A DNA stretch of 64,000 bases, from positions 1-64,000 of the forward strand of contig CAJQIC010000022.1 in the NCBI GenBank assembly GCA_905478335.1. Direction: 5' to 3'. This DNA is from an uncultured Bacteroidia bacterium. GTDB lineage: Bacteria; Bacteroidota; Bacteroidia; NS11-12g; UBA9320. Position numbers and translations under genes: made by a program. The notes beneath the pieces were generated by a model. That model was not told the DNA's origin. It did no database searches and worked only from the letters and a program-made list of their open reading frames with translations. Of the stretch, positions 59,102-64,000 are shown in pieces. Each line of letters starts with the position of its first letter. The first letter of the stretch is position 1.

Positions 59102-61315
59102 TTACGACATCAATTGGGACTCAATTGACGTATCATAGATTCCTTTGTACTCTTCAATACTTCCAAAGTCCTCATCGTTGATACAAATTCTATTGCCGCT
59201 TACGGCACCTAATACTCTGTAGTGTTGCTCTTCCCCTTTCAAAAATGCTTCAAACACTTCGGCTTGAGACTCCTCGACAGTAACAACAACTCTACTTTGT
59301 GCTTCACCAAATAGATACGCGTCCTTTCTTTCCTCAATGTTTGTTCTGACATCAACGCCCAACCCAGAAGCCATTGACGATTCCAGTAACGAAATAAATA
59401 GTCCTCCTTCTGAGATATCGTGACAACTTTTCACAACGCCATTCTCAATAGCTTTTGTTACCGTTGCTTGAACCAAGTATTCTTCGTCCAAATCGAAATA
59501 TGGGCAAGGCGAATGAGACACTTTGTGATACTTTGCTAGATACTGTGACGAACCTATATCCACGATTTCCTTACCAAGAAGGAAGATCACATCACCTTCG
59601 TCTTTAAAACCAAGGGTCGTAATGTGCTCAGGCTTTTCAACTAATCCAACCATACCAATTGTAGGTGTAGGATACACAGCAGTTCCGTCAGAGCTTTGGT
59701 TATAAAAGCTAACATTACCTCCCGTTACTGGTGTTCCAAACTTTAGGCAGGCTGCTTTCATTCCAAGTATGGCATTCTTAAACTGCCAATACACGCCTTT
59801 ATCGTAAGGATTACCAAAGTTTAAGCAGTTTGTCACTGCACTTGGCTTACCTCCACTACACACAATATTTCTTGCTGCTTCACTCACGGCGATTGCTGTT
59901 CCTACTTCAGGGTCGGAATACACATATCTACTGTTACAATCTACGGTGAGCGCTAAGGATCTATCTGTCCCCTTGATTTGGACTATAGCCGCATCACTGG
60001 ATTGATTGGTACTTTGATTAACCGTACCCACCATGCTGTCGTATTGTTTATATACCCATTGTTTAGAAGCAATGTTTGGCAATCCTGTCAAGAACCTTCC
60101 AATCTCTTGGATGTTACTTGGCTCTGGGATATCATCTATAGAAAATGATTTTATCTTTTCAGTATAAGCCGGCTCTTCCCACTCTCTTTCATAAACAGGA
60201 GCACCTCCACCTAACACCAAACTTTCTGCAGGGACATCACAGGTAACTTCCCCGTCTTTCACATATTTAATCCTTCCAGATTCATTGACTTCCCCGATCT
60301 GAGCAAAGGTTAGGTCCCACTTCTCTAATATCACCTCAACTTCCTTTTCGTGCCCTTTTTTAATAATGGCAAGCATTCGCTCTTGACTTTCGCTTAAGAG
60401 GATTTCCCAATCCTTCATATCCTGCTGACGCAACGGAACTTTATCTAAATCGATGGTCATACCCGTTTCACTTTTTGCGCTCATTTCGCAAGTAGAGCAT
60501 GTAATCCCTGCAGCACCCATGTCTTGTAATCCCACAATTGCATCGGTTTCTAACAACTCCATTGTGGCTTCAAGTATCAACTTTTCCCAAAAAGGATCAC
60601 CAACCTGAACAGCAGGCAAATCGTCCATGGCGTCTTCACCAATGTCTTTACTTGCAAATGCTGCTCCAGCAATACCATCTTTACCAGTCGATGAACCAAA
60701 AATATAAACAGGGTTTCCGTTTCCTTCTGCAATGGCACTTACCGTTTTGCCTACTTCGACAATTCCGACACTCATTGCATTCACCAAAATATTGGTCTCA
60801 TAACAGTCGTCGAAATACACTTCACCACCCACGGTAGGAATGCCAAATGAATTGCCATAATCGCCAATTCCTTTAACAACACCTTTGGTTAACCACTTTG
60901 TACGGTCGGTATTGATGTTTCCAAAACGAAGTGAATTTAACTGTGCTATTGGTCGTGCGCCCATTGAGAAGATATCGCGATTGATACCCCCTACTCCAGT
61001 TGCCGCGCCTTGATAAGGTTCTATGGCAGATGGGTGATTGTGACTTTCTATCTTAAAACAACAAGCCAAACCTTCTCCAATATCAACCAAGCCGGCATTT
61101 TCTTCTCCAGCTTCGGCTAGCATCATAGGTCCTTCTTTAGGAAGTTTCTTTAACCAAGTGATGGAATTTTTGTAGGAACAATGTTCACTCCACATAACAG
61201 AATAGACGCTCAATTCTGTAAAATTGGGTGTGCGCCCTAAGATTTGTTTTATGTGATCGAATTCCTCTGCTCGTAAGCCTAGTTCAATGGCTGTGTCTAC
61301 AGTTACTTCTTGCAT
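59102..61315 (-). CDS. purL: Phosphoribosylformylglycinamidine synthase subunit PurL
   Basis: The ATP-dependent synthetase subunit that converts FGAR to FGAM in purine synthesis. At 737 residues it is the small-type PurL that works with PurQ and PurS; the conserved regions include SEHCSYKNSI near 44-53, KIESHNHPSAIEPYQGAATGVGG near 88-110, and GLQDMGAAGITCSTCEMSAKS near 262-282. PurQ is encoded 16 kb away at 42234. The fused 1200-plus-residue form is found in some Bacteroidota, so this lineage uses the split version. A -7 box lies 22 nt upstream. Confidence 0.95.
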   Translation of the reverse strand: MQEVTVDTAIELGLRAEEFDHIKQILGRTPNFTELSVYSVMWSEHCSYKNSITWLKKLPKEGPMMLAEAGEENAGLVDIGEGLACCFKIESHNHPSAIEPYQGAATGVGGINRDIFSMGARPIAQLNSLRFGNINTDRTKWLTKGVVKGIGDYGNSFGIPTVGGEVYFDDCYETNILVNAMSVGIVEVGKTVSAIAEGNGNPVYIFGSSTGKDGIAGAAFASKDIGEDAMDDLPAVQVGDPFWEKLILEATMELLETDAIVGLQDMGAAGITCSTCEMSAKSETGMTIDLDKVPLRQQDMKDWEILLSESQERMLAIIKKGHEKEVEVILEKWDLTFAQIGEVNESGRIKYVKDGEVTCDVPAESLVLGGGAPVYEREWEEPAYTEKIKSFSIDDIPEPSNIQEIGRFLTGLPNIASKQWVYKQYDSMVGTVNQSTNQSSDAAIVQIKGTDRSLALTVDCNSRYVYSDPEVGTAIAVSEAARNIVCSGGKPSAVTNCLNFGNPYDKGVYWQFKNAILGMKAACLKFGTPVTGGNVSFYNQSSDGTAVYPTPTIGMVGLVEKPEHITTLGFKDEGDVIFLLGKEIVDIGSSQYLAKYHKVSHSPCPYFDLDEEYLVQATVTKAIENGVVKSCHDISEGGLFISLLESSMASGLGVDVRTNIEERKDAYLFGEAQSRVVVTVEESQAEVFEAFLKGEEQHYRVLGAVSGNRICINDEDFGSIEEYKGIYDTSIESQLMS

Positions 61316-61337
61316 GTTTGCTGATTGTTTTGCGTCG

Positions 61338-61345
61338 CAAAATTA
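61338..61345 (-). promoter_or_regulatory. -7 box of purL
   Basis: TAATTTTG matches TAnnTTTG and ends 22 nt before the ATG at 61315. It is the same octamer as the -7 box of purQ at 42925. No TTG at the normal spacing. Confidence 0.45.
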
Positions 61346-61440
61346 ACTATTGCGGCAACAAAAAAAGAGTCTAGGCTATGATTTGGGGAAAACATTTTAG
61401 TGACCGTGAATCCGCCTTAAAAAAGTGATAAAATTTCATC

Positions 61441-61472
61441 TTGTTTTTAACAATTGGTTGAAACTATCTTTG
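61441..61472 (+). promoter_or_regulatory. Promoter of alanine dehydrogenase
   Basis: TTG (61441-61443), a 21-nt spacer and TATCTTTG (61465-61472) fit the Bacteroidota consensus. The ATG lies at 61496, 23 nt further on. Confidence 0.65.
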
Positions 61473-61495
61473 CCGTCCTTTAAAAGAACAAGGCA

Positions 61496-62611
61496 ATGAT
61501 TATAGGAGTACCTAAAGAGATTAAAAACAACGAGAACAGAGTAGCGCTAACACCAGCAGGTGTTAGAGAAATGGTTAAAAGAAACCACACCGTTTATGTT
61601 CAATCAACTGCAGGAAATGGCAGTGGATTTACCGATGAAGAATACATTGAAGCAGGCGCAAGCATCCTTCCAACTATTGAGGAAACCTACGCAATTGCAG
61701 AAATGATTATGAAGGTTAAAGAACCTATCGAATCTGAATATGCGTTAATCAAGAAAGACCAACTTGTTTTCACTTACTTCCACTTTGCAAGTTATAAGCC
61801 GTTAACGCATGCAATGATTGATAGCGGAAGTATTTGTTTAGCCTACGAAACTGTTGAAAAAGCAGATAGAAGTCTTCCGTTACTTGTTCCTATGAGTGAA
61901 GTTGCCGGCAGGATGGCAACACAAGAGGGGGCAAAATATCTTGAGAAGCCAATGGGTGGAAGAGGCATCCTATTAGGAGGTGTTCCAGGCGTTCAACCTG
62001 CCAAAGTACTTGTACTTGGTGGAGGTGTAGTTGGAACTCAGGCGGCTAAAATGGCTGCAGGATTAGGTGCTGACGTAACCATAATGGATATAAGTCTTCC
62101 GAGGTTACGCTACCTGGATGACGTGATGCCAGCAAATGTTGGAACAATGATGTCGAACGAGCATAACATCATGAAGCTAATTCAAACGCATGACTTAATC
62201 ATTGGTGCTGTTTTAATCCCTGGTGCAAAGGCTCCACACCTTATTACAAGAGACATGCTAAAAACAATGAGACCAGGAACGGTACTTGTTGATGTAGCAG
62301 TTGACCAAGGTGGTTGCATAGAAACGTGTAAACCAACAACGCACCAAGACCCAACATTTTTTATCGACGACGTTTTGCATTATTGCGTTGCGAATATGCC
62401 AGGAGCGGTGCCTTACACATCGACATTGGCTCTAACCAACGCAACTTTGCCGTATGCCATTCAATTGGCCAATAAAGGCTGGAAGCAAGCTTGCAAAGAC
62501 AACAGCGAGCTCAAACTAGGACTTAACATCATTGAAGGGAAGGTTTGTTACCAAGGCGTTGCAGAAGCATTTGACCTTGACTACACTCCTGTTGACGAGT
62601 TCCTAAAATAG
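61496..62611 (+). CDS. ald: Alanine dehydrogenase
   Basis: Interconverts L-alanine and pyruvate plus ammonia with NAD. The 371-residue protein has the N-terminal [22 protein letters not shown], catalytic Lys75 (MKVKEP) and His96 (YFHFAS), and the NAD-binding loop [30 protein letters not shown] near 169-198. Its length is exactly the usual one. The following alpha/beta hydrolase gene starts 11 nt later on the same strand. Confidence 0.95.
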   Translation: MIIGVPKEIKNNENRVALTPAGVREMVKRNHTVYVQSTAGNGSGFTDEEYIEAGASILPTIEETYAIAEMIMKVKEPIESEYALIKKDQLVFTYFHFASYKPLTHAMIDSGSICLAYETVEKADRSLPLLVPMSEVAGRMATQEGAKYLEKPMGGRGILLGGVPGVQPAKVLVLGGGVVGTQAAKMAAGLGADVTIMDISLPRLRYLDDVMPANVGTMMSNEHNIMKLIQTHDLIIGAVLIPGAKAPHLITRDMLKTMRPGTVLVDVAVDQGGCIETCKPTTHQDPTFFIDDVLHYCVANMPGAVPYTSTLALTNATLPYAIQLANKGWKQACKDNSELKLGLNIIEGKVCYQGVAEAFDLDYTPVDEFLK

Positions 62612-62622
62612 TCTTTCCGTTT

Positions 62623-63387
62623 TTGGATTTAAATTATAAAAGATACGGCGACTCTGGCGAGTACGTTGTGATTGTTCACGGTTTATTCGGGATGCTGGAT
62701 AATTGGCACAATATGGCCAAGAAGCTTTCTGAACATTTCCAAGTCTTATCTATTGATGTGCGTAACCACGGTAGTTCGCCACATCATGAAGACATGTCTT
62801 ATGAGGCGATGTGCGAAGACATTCATGGCCTACTAGACTCCCTAGAAATTTCTTCGGCTCATTTCATCGGTCACTCGATGGGTGGCAAGGCTGTGATGAA
62901 ATTGGCCGATCTATTCCCAGAAATCATCCATAAACTTTGTGTTGTTGATATCGCTCCAAAGCGCTACAAACCAGGACATACTGAGATTTTTGAGGCCATG
63001 CTAACATTACCAGTATCTGAATTATCATCGAGGTCTGAAGCCGAAGAAAAAATTGCCGTTAAAATAAAGGATAAAGGCGTTCGGTTATTTATCCTTAAGA
63101 ATTTAGATCGAAACAAAGAAGGTGGATATCGTTGGAAAATTGGATTGACACATATTCATAATAATTATGATACCATAATTGGTGGTATCACTTTATCGTG
63201 GCCTTTCTCTAACGATACGCTTTTTGTAAGAGGTGAAAAATCTCAGTACGTCACTGAGCAAGACGAAGTGGACATTGTAGACCTTTTCCCAAATGCTACA
63301 TTCGAAACAATCCCGGATGCTGGTCATTGGGTGCATGCCGACAGCCCTGAATTATTTTATCAAACGCTGATTCGATTTCTCCTGTAA
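62623..63387 (+). CDS. Alpha/beta hydrolase, YbfF-like esterase
   Basis: A 254-residue soluble alpha/beta-fold hydrolase. The nucleophile elbow is GHSMGG (Ser85), the oxyanion-side sequence is VHGLFGMLDNWHNMA near 18-32, RNHGSSPHHEDMSYEAMCEDI follows, and the catalytic His is in DAGHWVHAD near residue 239. The pattern is like the YbfF/PGAP-type acyl-CoA thioesterase or esterase group. The frame begins with TTG at 62623 because no ATG precedes the first strand. The natural substrate is unknown. Confidence 0.88.
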   Translation: MDLNYKRYGDSGEYVVIVHGLFGMLDNWHNMAKKLSEHFQVLSIDVRNHGSSPHHEDMSYEAMCEDIHGLLDSLEISSAHFIGHSMGGKAVMKLADLFPEIIHKLCVVDIAPKRYKPGHTEIFEAMLTLPVSELSSRSEAEEKIAVKIKDKGVRLFILKNLDRNKEGGYRWKIGLTHIHNNYDTIIGGITLSWPFSNDTLFVRGEKSQYVTEQDEVDIVDLFPNATFETIPDAGHWVHADSPELFYQTLIRFLL

Positions 63388-63415
63388 CTTTGGGTATTGC
63401 ATTTGCCTAAATTAA

Positions 63416-63447
63416 TTGCCTTTTCTTCATAGGTTTTCATAGATTTG
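63416..63447 (+). promoter_or_regulatory. Promoter of the truncated last gene
   Basis: TTG (63416-63418), a 21-nt spacer and TAGATTTG (63440-63447) fit the consensus; the ATG at 63478 is 30 nt further on. Confidence 0.6.
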
Positions 63448-63477
63448 ATTCCATTTTAATAAAGCGGTCTCATCATC

Positions 63478-64000
63478 ATGGCGAAATCATCAAAAAAGAA
63501 AATCTCTACGCCTTCTGCACCTTGTTCGGTCATTATTACTGGAATTAATTCTGAGGAATTAAAATCATCTGTAACAGAAGCACTAAACGGGATTCAAAGT
63601 AAAATCTCCAATGCGTCTGTGTTAATGAGTGGTACTGCCGCAACTGCTTACAATGATTTGTCAGGAATTATCGAAGCCGGAGAAAGTTCAGAGATTGTGA
63701 TTTGTCCAGAATCAGCCATCACTTTGCTACCAGCTGCGATTCAAGGTTTACGTCAGAACAAACCAAGACCCGGAAATGTCTTGCTACCTGACTTTGCTCA
63801 GGGAAAAAACAAGCGTTCATTATTACAACTGTTAGGAAACTTTTGGTCTAAATTATTTGGAATCGTTGAGGTAAATGGTGTTGAGAGTGGCATTGTCATT
63901 CTACATAAAACAGACATTGTTAGCCGCAAGCTATTCTCAAATGCCGAATCAATACTGGACAAAAGTGGTTACAAACTATCCAATTGGGCCGTTTTAAACG
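63478..64000 (+). CDS. Unidentified protein, cut by window end
   Basis: An open frame of 174 codons from ATG 63478 runs off the end of the window. It begins MAKSSKKKIS, has no signal peptide, and continues with a Rossmann-like pattern (CSVIITGINSEELKSSVTEAL; SSEIVICPESAITLLPAAIQGL). The later segment (RSLLQLLGNFWSKLFGIVEVNGVESGIVILHKTDIVSRKLF) is mildly reminiscent of the acceptor-side region of dolichyl-phosphate-type GT2 glycosyltransferases, but the GT2 donor motifs are not evident. I do not recognise the family. Confidence 0.6.
   Translation, partial: MAKSSKKKISTPSAPCSVIITGINSEELKSSVTEALNGIQSKISNASVLMSGTAATAYNDLSGIIEAGESSEIVICPESAITLLPAAIQGLRQNKPRPGNVLLPDFAQGKNKRSLLQLLGNFWSKLFGIVEVNGVESGIVILHKTDIVSRKLFSNAESILDKSGYKLSNWAVLN

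Overview
The window is a chromosomal segment of a member of the Bacteroidota, most likely a marine or aquatic relative of the Flavobacteriales (lineage inferred, not tested). Supporting signs are four secreted proteins with T9SS or FlgD-like C-terminal sorting domains, a TonB-dependent receptor with a carboxypeptidase-like N-domain, DUF4270 and DUF4271 proteins, bacillithiol synthase BshA, a stand-alone homocysteine-binding MetH half, a short GT5-only glycogen synthase, and many promoters of the Bacteroidota type (TTG, 17-21 nt, TAnnTTTG). The DNA is AT-rich and coding density is very high. I see no rRNA, tRNA, CRISPR array, phage or intact insertion sequence; the only stretch over 300 nt without a gene is 1-469.

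Layout. 1-469: non-coding, with repeats and hairpins. 470-4530 (minus): DUF368 lipid-carrier flippase, aroE, an FMN glutamate synthase-like protein and a membrane protein. 4591-9038 (plus): a 43-residue lipoprotein, a DUF2007 zinc-ribbon protein, a membrane protein, an AlkD-type protein, a BLUF protein lacking the photoactive tyrosine, a sulfatase and an NTF2-like protein. 9137-14057 (minus): birA, coaX, an outer membrane barrel, a TPR protein, lptC and a small membrane protein in one compact operon. 14100-23245 (plus): rsfS, then a four-gene surface module (FlgD-tailed secreted protein, OB-fold T9SS protein, surface lipoprotein, TonB-dependent receptor). 23242-31615 (minus): orphan ABC permease, orphan histidine kinase, a GbsR-type regulator with three small membrane proteins (two of them paralogues), a 1004-residue T9SS adhesin-like protein, and PPK2. 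31691-35429 (plus): an HTTM membrane protein overlapping an AlkD-type gene, a small membrane protein and an AlkC-type glycosylase. 35431-41610: panC (minus), then a short glycogen synthase, DUF4270, DAHP synthase, asd and a PaaE-like reductase (plus). 41611-48493 (minus): zinc-finger protein, purQ, AlbA-type regulator, Hsp20, a frameshifted methyltransferase, a large T9SS beta-propeller protein and a barrel protein. 48549-50357: OsmC (plus), a 45-residue lipoprotein (minus) and a THUMP-like methyltransferase (plus). 50344-55284 (minus): metH half, bshA, DUF4271 and hemD, plus an L,D-transpeptidase-like lipoprotein and a GNAT. 55452-64000: class I aldolase, accD, gcvH, VanZ, tonB (plus), purL (minus), alanine dehydrogenase, an alpha/beta hydrolase and a truncated gene (plus).

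Most genes are core metabolism. The points most worth a second look are the BLUF protein with Cys in place of Tyr; a pair of tiny lipoproteins at unlinked loci sharing a CGS-x-R ... CPxxF pattern; the GbsR-controlled operon of paralogous four-helix membrane proteins; three AlkD/AlkC superfamily proteins, two of them in one short plus-strand cluster; the four-gene surface module; and a recurring arrangement in which the -7 promoter box lies only 4-8 nt upstream of the start codon, implying leaderless or near-leaderless mRNAs. Start codons were moved downstream where a longer frame begins inside such a box.
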